Source: JAPUDQ01 sp964573015
GTDB taxonomy: Bacteria > Patescibacteriota > Saccharimonadia > Saccharimonadales > Saccharimonadaceae
Reading direction: 5' to 3'
NCBI GenBank assembly: GCA_964573015.1
Contig: CAZNHZ010000006.1
Span: forward strand, 1 to 25,535
Length of the DNA stretch: 25,535 nt
Shown: positions 6,424-13,234 of the stretch, in pieces
Layout of the letters: each line of letters starts with the position of its first letter
Position numbering within the stretch: position 1 is the first letter of the stretch
Notes under the pieces: generated by a model
The model's database searches: none
Told to the model about the DNA's origin: nothing
What the model saw: the letters and a program-made list of their open reading frames with translations, nothing else
Made by a program: the position numbers and the translations under genes

Positions 6424-6439
6424 ATCCTACCGGGTGTAC
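6424..6439 (+). repeat. Right attachment-site copy
   Basis: Exact 16-bp copy of the tRNA-Arg 3' end (58-73). No D arm or anticodon arm precedes it, so it is a fragment rather than a tRNA gene. It marks the far boundary of the element. Confidence 0.85.
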
Positions 6440-6547
6440 TAGCGAAATATTCTGTCAATACGCAATGTAATCTAGCTTACAGTTTATATTTTTCCTGGTC
6501 AGTATAGTAATTTTCATGCAACAGTAAGTACGACTAAGGAGAGATAT

Positions 6548-6763
6548 ATGGCAGATGTAGTGGTAGAAAAAGAACATAGCGGTATAGCAGGTCCGATAGT
6601 GGCTATAGTGGCAATTTTGGTGCTGGCACTGCTGGCTTACATGGCGTGGCAATCTTTTGGAACCAGCGCTACCGATAATACAAATGTAGAGGTCAAGACT
6701 CCTACTCCTAATGTAAATGTTCAAACACCCACCCCGAAGCCCGAGTCAGCCACGGGCCAATAG
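6548..6763 (+). CDS. Small single-pass membrane protein with Thr/Pro tail
   Basis: The 71-residue product has a short polar N-terminus, one membrane helix (about 13-35, GPIVAIVAILVLALLAYMAW), and an outer tail rich in Thr, Pro, Asn and Val with the repeated motif VKTPTPNVNVQTPTP. AAGGAGAG lies 6 nt before ATG and a terminator follows, so it is a single-gene unit. It is just outside the element. No family is recognised; small proteins like this are common in CPR genomes. Confidence 0.8.
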   Translation: MADVVVEKEHSGIAGPIVAIVAILVLALLAYMAWQSFGTSATDNTNVEVKTPTPNVNVQTPTPKPESATGQ

Positions 6764-6782
6764 CTATTTACAACCATCTCAT

Positions 6783-6812
6783 AAAAGCAGCGGCATACGC
6801 TGCTTTTATTTA
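6783..6812 (+). terminator. Intrinsic terminator after the small membrane protein gene
   Basis: Perfect 10-bp stem aaaagcagcg/cgctgctttt (6783-6792 with 6798-6807), loop gcata, followed by atttatt. It starts 20 nt after the stop codon. Confidence 0.8.
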
Positions 6813-6841
6813 TTGCCAAAACAGGGGTAATGCGATACAAT
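6813..6841 (+). promoter_or_regulatory. Promoter upstream of the tRNA-like locus
   Basis: TTGCCA (6813-6818), 17-nt spacer, TACAAT (6836-6841). The tRNA-like sequence begins 14 nt after the -10, a normal distance for a stable RNA gene. Confidence 0.6.
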
Positions 6842-6854
6842 ATTGACTTGTAAC

Positions 6855-6992
6855 GGGCCAGTAGCTCAGCTGGTTAGATTGAGAGCCGCCTGTGACGGCT
6901 CGCAAGGGAGTCCACTCTTGCAAACTGGTTTTGCAAAGATGTGGCGACGGGGTAGCGGGACGTGACCCTTGCCTCTTAAGCAATCTTTGGCT
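6855..6992 (+). ncRNA. tRNA-like structured RNA or decayed tRNA with an insertion
   Basis: It begins like a tRNA (gggccagtagctcagctggt, acceptor strand plus D arm). About 85 nt of other sequence follows. Then comes a hairpin ttgc-ctcttaa-gcaa (6969-6983) whose loop is identical to the anticodon loop of the neighbouring tRNA-Lys(CTT). No T arm and no ctggccc 3' strand follow. The insert forms hairpins gagccg/cggctc (6883-6901) and ttgcaaa/tttgcaa (6918-6936). Long-range pairs agattg/caatct (6876-6881 with 6981-6986) and ggcca/tggct (6856-6860 with 6988-6992) could close the whole RNA. It may be a tRNA pseudogene broken by an insertion or a distinct promoter-driven RNA. Confidence 0.45.
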
Positions 6993-7033
6993 GATAATAG
7001 TCCTGTGTTCTTTTCAAATTAATTCATAGATAT

Positions 7034-7110
7034 GGGTCCATAGCTCAGTCGGTTAGAGCACCTGCCTCTTAAGCAGGGTGTCGAGAGTTCGAGCCTCTCT
7101 GGACCCTCCA
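7034..7110 (+). tRNA. tRNA-Lys(CTT)
   Basis: Complete cloverleaf: acceptor gggtcca/tggaccc, D arm gctcagtcggttagagc, anticodon stem cctgc/gcagg with loop ctcttaa (anticodon CTT), variable region, T arm gagag/ctctc with ttcgagc, and encoded CCA at 7108-7110. The discriminator base (7107) is T, which is unusual for lysine tRNAs. Short inverted sequences aattcat and atgaatt flank the gene. Confidence 0.93.
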
Positions 7111-7111
7111 T

Positions 7112-7285
7112 GAATTGATCGTAACCTTGTGCGTTGTTTATGGCTCACGACATCTAGCCTCAAACATAGTGGCAGCGAACATGCTTGAAAGTTTAGGCTT
7201 TCAAAAAGATCGAGAGCCGTACGTGGCTGATGATGGTCTGAAGTTCCAAAATGTTTTTCTTTCACTGCATGATACGCAAAACTAG
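7112..7285 (+). pseudogene. C-terminal remnant of a GNAT-family N-acetyltransferase
   Basis: An open frame of 57 codons with no start codon of its own runs from the last bases of the tRNA-Lys gene to TAG at 7283-7285. It reads ELIVTLCVVYGSRHLASNIV, then AANMLESLGFQKDREPYVAD, then DGLKFQNVFLSL. The pattern N-x2-A-A-x-M-L-E-x-L-G-F followed by a final beta strand is the usual end of GNAT acyltransferases. The N-terminal two thirds, with the acetyl-CoA site, are missing, and a tRNA occupies their place. It is probably a non-functional scar of rearrangement at the tRNA. Confidence 0.6.
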
Positions 7286-7287
7286 CG

Positions 7288-7293
7288 TATACT
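7288..7293 (+). promoter_or_regulatory. -10 box placed for a leaderless transcript
   Basis: TATACT ends 6 nt before the ATG of the gene at 7300, so transcription would begin at or next to the start codon. No Shine-Dalgarno sequence is present. Confidence 0.5.
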
Positions 7294-7299
7294 TATAAC

Positions 7300-7812
7300 A
7301 TGGATCACAATACACTTTTTAAACTCATATATACATTTATACTTGGCGTGTTCATCGCGCTATTGTTTGGTGTCGGCACTGCGGCGTTTTATGAGGCGCC
7401 CAAGGCTCCCGAGTACCCCGTGAGTAGCACTGAGTACAAGATGAGCGATCCAACCGTCGAAGAGCAAAAAGCGCAAAAAATTCGTGACGAAAAATTCCAA
7501 TCTGAAATGAAAGATTACGATACAAAAAACCGAGCGTATTCTAAAAACGTCTCAATAATTCTGCTCGTTTTAGCGGTATTTTCAGTTGTTATTGCGTTTG
7601 CAGCAGTGTCAATAGTCGGGTTTTTGTCTGACGGTATCTTACTTGGCGGGCTTTTTACGTTACTTCACGGACTGGTGAGAGGCTTCGCGGCCGATGACAA
7701 TAAGTACTTGTTTGTAGCAACGACAATTGCGGTTGCGGTGGTGCTGTATCTTGGCTATCGGCGGTTTATACAAACGCCTCGCTCAGCTTCTGCGAAACCT
7801 ACAAAAAAATAG
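7300..7812 (+). CDS. Membrane protein of unknown function, four helices
   Basis: The 170-residue product has an N-terminal helix (about 7-31), then an outer or inner polar loop of some 50 residues rich in Glu/Lys. Three further hydrophobic segments follow (about 84-107, 113-130 and 139-158), then a short basic tail. There is no ribosome site; a TATACT box lies 6 nt before ATG. It is followed by a second unrelated membrane protein in the same direction. I do not recognise the family; similar lone membrane proteins are frequent in Saccharibacteria. Confidence 0.8.
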   Translation: MDHNTLFKLIYTFILGVFIALLFGVGTAAFYEAPKAPEYPVSSTEYKMSDPTVEEQKAQKIRDEKFQSEMKDYDTKNRAYSKNVSIILLVLAVFSVVIAFAAVSIVGFLSDGILLGGLFTLLHGLVRGFAADDNKYLFVATTIAVAVVLYLGYRRFIQTPRSASAKPTKK

Positions 7813-7869
7813 TTATTTACAACCCTCCATATAACAGTTACTATCAAGATATACTAAGGGGGAGTAGTC

Positions 7870-8418
7870 ATGGCAAACGAGCAGAAATCTACAAAGTCTA
7901 CGACAGCTGTCGCAGGCGCTAATCCAGCGTATACAACGCAGCCAAAAGGATTGGAGCAATGGTTTGACACTACATTTAACAAAAATTTCCCGGTTAAACT
8001 ACCGACAGGTCTTACTAAATGGCTGGCCGACAATGCCTGGTGGCTGGCGTTGGTCGGAGCAATTGTCTCGGCTTTTAGTCTGCTTGTTACTTGGCAAGGA
8101 TTGAACACGATTAATACAATATATAGTGCCTGGGACTTGAACGAGTACTATGCTGTACCGCGAAACTCGGCGTATCTTTGGATGCTTGAAATGGCTGTAT
8201 CGGCTTTATTGCTGTTTATGGCTTTTCAAAAACTAAAAGTACATCAAAAATCAGGCTGGGATTTGTTGTATTATAACTTTTTGCTTAGCCTGATTTTTGC
8301 GGTCGTTGGGATAGTGCTGTATCCTAGCATGCTCGTTAATTCACTGATCAGTGCGGCTGTCGTATTGGTGATAGGCAGTGTCGTACTACTACAGACGCGG
8401 CACTACTTCAACAAATAA
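7870..8418 (+). CDS. Four-helix membrane protein of unknown function
   Basis: The 182-residue product begins with a polar Thr/Lys/Gln-rich stretch of about 50 residues. Four membrane helices follow (about 57-77, 97-118, 126-148 and 152-174) and it ends in a short basic tail. GGGGGAG precedes the ATG at a normal distance. It is convergent with the prepilin gene, with only 14 nt between the stops and no clear terminator. No family is recognised. Confidence 0.8.
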   Translation: MANEQKSTKSTTAVAGANPAYTTQPKGLEQWFDTTFNKNFPVKLPTGLTKWLADNAWWLALVGAIVSAFSLLVTWQGLNTINTIYSAWDLNEYYAVPRNSAYLWMLEMAVSALLLFMAFQKLKVHQKSGWDLLYYNFLLSLIFAVVGIVLYPSMLVNSLISAAVVLVIGSVVLLQTRHYFNK

Positions 8419-8432
8419 GCGATAGAGAGCAA

Positions 8433-8705
8433 TTAAAATGCAGCTTCGGCATCAAGCTTAGAAGTGTCGCCGGCATTGGCGTCGAGCTCGATACTGTCGA
8501 GTACCGATGCGGCTTTGTCGAGGTCCTCTGTTGAGTTTACGGGAGGAGCTGCGGGTATGGCGGCAGCCGTGGATTGTTGCTCGGTAAGACTTTTGTTGCG
8601 AGCCTGCTGCATAGAATACAAGTTGTAGCTGATGAGACCAACCAGGACTATTACGGCGGCGAAGATCAGAATTTCGACTAAACTAAAGCCTCGGCTCGGT
8701 TTCAT
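8433..8705 (-). CDS. Type IV prepilin-like protein
   Basis: The 90-residue product starts MKPSRGFSLVEILIFAAVIV, the classic prepilin signature. It has a short basic leader, cleavage after Gly, Phe at +1 and Glu at +5 of the mature protein, then a hydrophobic helix. The remainder is a short Ala/Asp-rich tail (about 50 residues), too short for a major pilin head, so it is more likely a minor or pseudo-pilin. AAGGAGA precedes the start. The ATG overlaps the stop of the upstream secreted coiled-coil protein (ATGA), so the two are coupled. A prepilin peptidase is expected elsewhere. Confidence 0.85.
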   Translation of the reverse strand: MKPSRGFSLVEILIFAAVIVLVGLISYNLYSMQQARNKSLTEQQSTAAAIPAAPPVNSTEDLDKAASVLDSIELDANAGDTSKLDAEAAF

Positions 8706-9322
8706 GATTGATCTCCTTGTGACGGGGCGGTATCGGTGTCGGAACTGTTGTCGCGCGAAGCCTGTCCCTGGGCTGATTTTACTCCGACGATTAAGTCTTT
8801 GATAGCGGTCTTGTAGTCCTTGAGGGCGGCAATTTGATCATTGAGCTGCTCCTTAAACATATCTTTGAGTGTAATCGGATCATCGGCATCACAGCTAAAG
8901 GTCATAATAGCTTCTGAGCCGGCCGCGACAGCCAGGGCTGCGCTTTGGCGCTTGTCGTCGACTGCTGTCGTGAGATCATCGTAGTTATCGATAACACGTT
9001 TTTTGTTTTGGTAGAACTGTTTGGTACGATCAGCTATTTTATCAAAAACTTCAAGCTGCTTTTCACCCTGTTTTTGCATATTGGTCATGATACGTTTGAT
9101 GGTGGCTTCACGTTTTTTGCATAGGCTTTTTTTCTTATCGTCAAGCGTGGCGGCAACACGCTCTCTGACTTCTTGTTGCTTTTCTCGCTGAGCCATTTGC
9201 TTCTCGGCGGCGCGCTGCTGCGCTTCGAGTGCGTGGGCGGGAATTGCACCTGCCGGTGCGACGGCCGCGGATACTATCGCGACGACGGTTAGCGATAGAA
9301 TTATTAAACTTCGATACTTCAT
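8702..9322 (-). CDS. Secreted coiled-coil protein
   Basis: The 206-residue product has a signal peptide (about 1-30; cleavage near AGAIPAHA). A long helical region rich in Lys, Gln, Glu and Ala (about 32-190) follows, with two Cys (SLCKKRE near 68 and FSCDADD near 144), and then a Ser/Asp/Gln tail. It is most likely exported and forms a coiled coil. The downstream prepilin is translationally coupled, which suggests a joint role in a pilus or surface structure. A consensus -35/-10 promoter lies upstream. Confidence 0.8.
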   Translation of the reverse strand: MKYRSLIILSLTVVAIVSAAVAPAGAIPAHALEAQQRAAEKQMAQREKQQEVRERVAATLDDKKKSLCKKREATIKRIMTNMQKQGEKQLEVFDKIADRTKQFYQNKKRVIDNYDDLTTAVDDKRQSAALAVAAGSEAIMTFSCDADDPITLKDMFKEQLNDQIAALKDYKTAIKDLIVGVKSAQGQASRDNSSDTDTAPSQGDQS

Positions 9323-9356
9323 AGAGATGAACGACCCCGTTAAATGCTAACTATAA

Positions 9357-9384
9357 GCATAATAGATTTGGACAGTAATGTCAA
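9357..9384 (-). promoter_or_regulatory. Promoter of the coiled-coil/prepilin operon
   Basis: Minus strand TTGACA (9384-9379), 16-nt spacer, TATGCT (9362-9357). It starts immediately after the stop codon of the upstream oxidoreductase gene and gives a leader of about 28 nt. Confidence 0.65.
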
Positions 9385-10074
9385 TCATTCAAGACTAAAT
9401 GCCTCTGTATAAACGGGGATATCTGCCGACAAGCTTTTGCAGAAGTCTTTCATGACCTGTACGAACTGTCGCGAGCCGCAGATCATCACGCTGTCGCATG
9501 TATCAAGCAAGCGCCGGATATCTTGCGGTGTTAGGCGAGGGGAGCCAGCATCCGTGAGCCGGATATCAAACAGCTCGTGACTGTTTTGTGCGCTAAGCTC
9601 ATCTTTGAAACATTGCCGTACTCGATGAGTGCTGTAAAGCAGCGTGACGGAAGTGTTTGGAGACGACTTACGCAAGTGTCGTAGGTGAGACATGATCGGG
9701 ACAATACCGCTGCCACCCGCAATCATACCGATATGAGTGTAGTGAGACGTTTTGATTGCGAGCGGTCCGGTAAAAGGCTGGGAAATTTCTATAGTATCAC
9801 CTGGCTGCATCGACGTTACGCACCAACTCGATACTATACCGTCTGGTGTTTGAACAATAGTGAATCGGAGATTGTCACCACTTGGTATGCCGGCAAATGA
9901 ATATTGCCGCAGGTATGATCTTTTATCGGGTAGGGTAACGCGCATAATCGTATGTTGACCGGGGATAAAACGATAGTTTTGCGGCCTTGATGTGATAATT
10001 GTGACGGCCTGTGGCGATTCGCGCAGGATGGCAGTTACCCTCAAGGTATGCCAGTGGTAGGGGTCTATCAACAT
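9385..10074 (-). CDS. Ferredoxin-NADP reductase-family FAD/NAD(P) oxidoreductase
   Basis: The 229-residue product has the two-domain layout of the family. An FAD-binding barrel (1-105) carries RQYSFAG (RxYS type, flavin binding) and a following TPDGIVSSW. The NAD(P) domain has GMIAGGSGIVPIMSHLR (about 117-133) and ends with MICGSRQFVQVMKDF. There is no 2Fe-2S domain, so it resembles the stand-alone reductase part of multi-component systems. It would pass electrons between NAD(P)H and an unidentified acceptor. Its TATAAT box lies 6 nt before the ATG, back to back with folD. Confidence 0.87.
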   Translation of the reverse strand: MLIDPYHWHTLRVTAILRESPQAVTIITSRPQNYRFIPGQHTIMRVTLPDKRSYLRQYSFAGIPSGDNLRFTIVQTPDGIVSSWCVTSMQPGDTIEISQPFTGPLAIKTSHYTHIGMIAGGSGIVPIMSHLRHLRKSSPNTSVTLLYSTHRVRQCFKDELSAQNSHELFDIRLTDAGSPRLTPQDIRRLLDTCDSVMICGSRQFVQVMKDFCKSLSADIPVYTEAFSLE

Positions 10075-10080
10075 AGATTA

Positions 10081-10086
10081 ATTATA
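10081..10086 (-). promoter_or_regulatory. -10 box of the oxidoreductase gene, leaderless spacing
   Basis: TATAAT on the minus strand, 6 nt before the ATG at 10074; no ribosome site between them. Confidence 0.6.
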
Positions 10087-10091
10087 TCTGT

Positions 10092-10097
10092 TACACT
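10092..10097 (+). promoter_or_regulatory. -10 box of folD, leaderless spacing
   Basis: TACACT, 7 nt before the ATG at 10105; no ribosome site. It lies within 12 bp of the divergent -10 of the oxidoreductase. Confidence 0.5.
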
Positions 10098-10104
10098 AAA
10101 TACA

Positions 10105-10929
10105 ATGAAATATCTTTCTGGTTCAGAGTTGGTCGGCTATATTAAGGAACGTCAAGCCAAGCAGGTGCGCGGTCTTCGTCAGGCGCACGGAATATTTCCG
10201 CGACTGGCTATTGTGCAGACGATCGATGATCCCGTCATTCATACTTATGTCACGCTTAAGCAGCGCTATGGTGCTGATATCCTGATCGAGACATCACGGT
10301 ATATGGTGTCTCAAGACGAGGCAGCGGCGGTCATCGATAAACTCAACCACGATCCAAACGTACATGGTATCATCGTTCAATTACCACTGGACGATCCTAC
10401 GCAGACCGAAGCGCTGCTCCAACAAGTTTCCCCCCATAAAGACGTTGACGGACTCGGCAAAACACCTGATTTTGAACCAGCTACGGCACTGGCTATTAAT
10501 TGGTTATGTGCCGGCTATAATATCAATCTCGACCAACATAAAATAGCGATCATCGGTCAGGGCCGACTGGTGGGAGTGCCGCTGACTCGTATGTGGCGGA
10601 ATTCTGGCTACGACATCACGACCGTGGATCGATCAAGCCAAGACGAGCTCGAGACAGTTTGCAAAAACTCAACACTGATAGTCGCTGGTGTCGGCGTTCC
10701 GGGTCTGATAACCTCAGATATGATTCGTCCGGACACTATCGTTATTGATGCCGGTACCGCATCGGATAGCGGCAAAATTGTCGGTGATATCGACCCGCTT
10801 GTCTATGAGCGAAACGATATAAGTATCACTCCGCAAAAGGGCGGCGTTGGTCCGCTCACTGTCGCAGCGCTGTTTGATAACGTAATCCGCGCGGCGCAAT
10901 CAGCTACGAAAGATGTAGCGTCTGCTTGA
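10105..10929 (+). CDS. folD: Bifunctional methylenetetrahydrofolate dehydrogenase/cyclohydrolase
   Basis: The 274-residue product matches FolD throughout. It shows the catalytic Tyr48-x3-Lys52 pair (TYVTLK), HGIIVQLPLDD with the conserved Gln and Asp, KDVDGL, the Rossmann signature GQGRLVGVPL and the closing GGVGPLT. It interconverts 5,10-methylene-THF and 10-formyl-THF with NAD(P). Two positions deviate from the textbook motifs: GQGRLVG in place of GRSxxVG, and TPQKGGVGP in place of TPVPGGVGP. The start at 10105 is chosen because it aligns with the family N-terminus and follows a -10 box by 7 nt; upstream in-frame codons overlap the divergent promoter. Its last 26 nt overlap the convergent response-regulator gene. 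Confidence 0.93.
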   Translation: MKYLSGSELVGYIKERQAKQVRGLRQAHGIFPRLAIVQTIDDPVIHTYVTLKQRYGADILIETSRYMVSQDEAAAVIDKLNHDPNVHGIIVQLPLDDPTQTEALLQQVSPHKDVDGLGKTPDFEPATALAINWLCAGYNINLDQHKIAIIGQGRLVGVPLTRMWRNSGYDITTVDRSSQDELETVCKNSTLIVAGVGVPGLITSDMIRPDTIVIDAGTASDSGKIVGDIDPLVYERNDISITPQKGGVGPLTVAALFDNVIRAAQSATKDVASA

Positions 10930-11275
10930 TTCGATCAACCACTTGCCTCGGTGTTAGATCGGCCTTGACTATGTAGCTTTCGATACCGAGACTGCGTAAA
11001 TGCTTGGGGGCTTCTTCTTCGCCAAGGTTGGTGAGTATGATGACCGGAATATGCTTACCCCAATCATGTTTGCGGATCTCGCTCAGCGCTTCGTCGCCGT
11101 TCATGCCGGGCATTTGCATATCGAGCAAGATGAGATCGGGTTTGACTTTTTCGACAATGGCAATACCATCTTTGCCATTGGTGGCAACATGAACCGAAAA
11201 GCCATCTGACTCCAGCTTCATACGGTACATCTGAGATATAACTGGGTCGTCTTCGATTATTACGATTGTCGTCAT
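10904..11275 (-). CDS. Single-domain response regulator (CheY-like receiver)
   Basis: The 123-residue product is a lone receiver domain. It has acidic pocket E8/D9/D10 (IIEDDP), phospho-acceptor Asp52 in LILLDMQMPG, Thr82 (ILTNLG) and Lys104 (YIVKADLTP). There is no output domain, so it acts by protein contact or in a phosphorelay. A large histidine kinase lies 2 kb away (13234-15333) and is a natural but unproven partner. It has its own TATACT box 6 nt before the ATG. The 3' end overlaps folD, tail to tail, by 26 bp. Confidence 0.92.
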   Translation of the reverse strand: MTTIVIIEDDPVISQMYRMKLESDGFSVHVATNGKDGIAIVEKVKPDLILLDMQMPGMNGDEALSEIRKHDWGKHIPVIILTNLGEEEAPKHLRSLGIESYIVKADLTPRQVVDRIKQTLHLS

Positions 11276-11281
11276 AATACC

Positions 11282-11287
11282 AGTATA
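11282..11287 (-). promoter_or_regulatory. -10 box of the response regulator gene, leaderless spacing
   Basis: TATACT on the minus strand, 6 nt before the ATG at 11275, within the 15-nt gap after the acyltransferase gene. Confidence 0.55.
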
Positions 11288-11290
11288 CCG

Positions 11291-11899
11291 CTAAAGCTCA
11301 TAAATCCGTTGCATAATATCATCGGGTTTGGCGCCGGCGGCTCGGTAGGGTATGCCTACGGTGATAGAAAACGAGGGCAACCAGCCGCGTCGTTGTCGGG
11401 AGATATGTACCGGTACAATAAGTGTTTTTGGCTGATCGGCCAAAACGCTAACACCTCGCTTGGCGGGTAGTGATCGGTCTTGCGTCATTCTGCCTTGAGG
11501 AAAAATAACAATAGTGTGTCGCTGGTTCATCAGCTGGAGCGAAGCGTCGATACCATAAGCCCAGTCTCTGAAACTATGTGCCGGGTAAGAGCCTAGTTGT
11601 CTCATCATCGCTCTCAGCCATGGGCGATGCAAAAATTTGGGCGCTGCAATAAAACGACACGGCAAAAGCGGCCGCAAGCGCTTCCAGCCCAGAGCAGTCG
11701 TCGCCATAAACGGATCAAACCAAAACACATGCGTGCCGGCGATTACATAATGATAATCCCGATCAACACTCCAATCACCGACGTGCTTGATTTTGCTGCG
11801 GCTAACAAAAAAGAATAATTTTGTGATCACAAATGACAAATGCTGCCAGGCAATGATACGCCAGCTCGGTTCTGAATAAATCGGGTTCTGTTTTTGCAT
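11291..11899 (-). CDS. PlsC-type 1-acyl-glycerol-3-phosphate acyltransferase-like protein
   Basis: The 202-residue product has the acyltransferase motifs in order: HVFWFD (the H-x4-D catalytic motif), a following substrate-binding stretch, FPQGRMT (variant of FPEGT/FPEGxR with Gln for Glu) and a Pro-containing VPVHI strand. A hydrophobic N-terminal segment suggests peripheral membrane association. It probably transfers acyl groups to lysophosphatidic acid or a related lipid; CPR bacteria often lack full lipid synthesis and may remodel host lipids. The start at ATG 11899 is preferred over TTG 11905 because the latter lies in the -10 box. The neighbouring divergent gene encodes an acyl-thioester-reductase-like enzyme. 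Confidence 0.8.
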   Translation of the reverse strand: MQKQNPIYSEPSWRIIAWQHLSFVITKLFFFVSRSKIKHVGDWSVDRDYHYVIAGTHVFWFDPFMATTALGWKRLRPLLPCRFIAAPKFLHRPWLRAMMRQLGSYPAHSFRDWAYGIDASLQLMNQRHTIVIFPQGRMTQDRSLPAKRGVSVLADQPKTLIVPVHISRQRRGWLPSFSITVGIPYRAAGAKPDDIMQRIYEL

Positions 11900-11904
11900 A
11901 AACA

Positions 11905-11910
11905 ATTATA
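11905..11910 (-). promoter_or_regulatory. -10 box of the acyltransferase gene, leaderless spacing
   Basis: TATAAT on the minus strand, 5 nt before the ATG at 11899. Confidence 0.55.
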
Positions 11911-11947
11911 TACTTAAGTAAACAACCAACTATAAATAAACAGTATC

Positions 11948-13234
11948 ATGAATAATATAGCAACCCCAAAATTTACAAACCGTAGCTTGTGGCGACCGCG
12001 TTACGGCCGTTATAGCAAGGCGGTGATGCTTAAACGACTCGCAGATATTGTCGAAGTCTATACGATACCTCCCGTGGTAGTCGACCAAACCGAAGCTTTT
12101 ATACAAAAAGTTTTCGCCGAGTATTATTCGACTGCCGCTCGCACTGATAGTTACGGGTTTGTATTTGCAGTACCGACCAGAATTGCGCGGGCTTCAACAG
12201 CTTATCACAGTGAAGCAATATTCTTTTTGCCGATTATCAAGTATCTTGACGCCAACACCGCGCAAGCGTTTATTAGCGAGCTGCCGCCATGCGTTATTGA
12301 CGAGTATCATGCCAAAAACGGTGTAGCTGTCGGCGCGGTGATGTTTGTGCCTTTGTTTACGGATATGCTCGGCGATTATCGTAATAAATTCTTTTTGCGA
12401 CGACGAGTCAACGCAATCATCAAAGACACAGCTAGCTTTGCGCATCGACGCTTGGGCACAGAGATCGTTGGGCTGGGTGCGACGCTGCCCAAAATTACCA
12501 ATTTTGGTGAATCAATCCGCAAAAGAGGCTTACTTACCACGACCGGACATGGCGGTACGGTAGCGCTGATTGCCAAAATATTTGCCCATTTTTATCGTTC
12601 TACTCGTCGCGATGGCTATGTGGGCATTATCGGCTGTGGGGCAATCAGTGAGGCTACGGCTCGGATTATTCTCGATGACTATCCGCAGGCTAAGCTTCTT
12701 ATGCATGACAAGCGAAAACGTCAAGAGAAAAAAACGATCGAGACATTACGCCGTATCTACGGTCGCGGCCGAGTCGTGGCTGCCGAAAACAATATGGAAC
12801 TGCTTCGATCGTCAGACATAATTATATCGGCGATTACTACGCGGATATCGATAGCAGATGATGTAGATTTGACAGGCAAGGTCATAATTGACGACAGTCA
12901 GCCGGGAAGTTTTAGCGGCGAGCAAGTGCGCCAGCGTGGAGGGGCATTAGTTTGGGTGGTCGGTCATGACAATAGTCAAGACGGGATTTTGACCAGAAAA
13001 AGCGGTTATAGATTTGGCAGCACCGGTCTGGCAGAGGCTGGTGATGTTTGGGGATGTGAAGCTGAGGTTGCGGCCTTGTGGCAGCAAAAGCGTTTTGATC
13101 TGGCGCTGCACCGTCCGGTTCAGCCCGACAATGTTAAGGCGATAGCCGAGCAACTCGACGCTTCGGGTATTGGTTTGGCGCGGTGGCAAGAGCATGGTAA
13201 ATTGCTGCCCGGCGTAGATGACGAGGGCCACTGA
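11948..13234 (+). CDS. Rossmann oxidoreductase resembling acyl-ACP reductase
   Basis: The 428-residue product has a central nucleotide-binding signature (GYVGIIGCGAISEATARIIL, about 219-238). Around it is a pattern that I align by eye with cyanobacterial acyl-ACP reductase: GLGATLPKITNFG then LTTTGHGGTVALI before the Rossmann loop, VIIDDSQPGSF after it, and DVWGCEAEVAALW near the C-terminus. In that alignment Cys370 matches the thioester-forming catalytic Cys. It could reduce an acyl thioester to an aldehyde; more distant shikimate-dehydrogenase-like enzymes are the alternative. The gene is divergent from a PlsC-like acyltransferase, and its stop overlaps the start of the histidine kinase gene. 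A TATAAA box lies 11 nt before the ATG. Confidence 0.6.
   Translation: MNNIATPKFTNRSLWRPRYGRYSKAVMLKRLADIVEVYTIPPVVVDQTEAFIQKVFAEYYSTAARTDSYGFVFAVPTRIARASTAYHSEAIFFLPIIKYLDANTAQAFISELPPCVIDEYHAKNGVAVGAVMFVPLFTDMLGDYRNKFFLRRRVNAIIKDTASFAHRRLGTEIVGLGATLPKITNFGESIRKRGLLTTTGHGGTVALIAKIFAHFYRSTRRDGYVGIIGCGAISEATARIILDDYPQAKLLMHDKRKRQEKKTIETLRRIYGRGRVVAAENNMELLRSSDIIISAITTRISIADDVDLTGKVIIDDSQPGSFSGEQVRQRGGALVWVVGHDNSQDGILTRKSGYRFGSTGLAEAGDVWGCEAEVAALWQQKRFDLALHRPVQPDNVKAIAEQLDASGIGLARWQEHGKLLPGVDDEGH

Larger units (their letters stand above)
58..6439. mobile_element. Integrative element in tRNA-Arg, about 6.4 kb
   Basis: A 16-bp direct repeat, atcctaccgggtgtac, occurs at 58-73 (tRNA 3' end) and 6424-6439. 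The interval holds a large serine recombinase at the tRNA-proximal end, two or three small accessory ORFs and a seven-gene membrane-protein operon. No replication, conjugation or capsid gene is visible, so it looks like a small integrative element or satellite rather than a complete phage or ICE. The boundaries rest on the repeat and on the recombinase position. Comparison with an empty site in a related genome would settle them. Confidence 0.8.

Noticed and set aside
7053..7265. Minus-strand frame of 70 codons
   Set aside because: Its C-terminal third is antisense to tRNA-Lys, and the rest is antisense to the GNAT remnant, which reads well on the plus strand.
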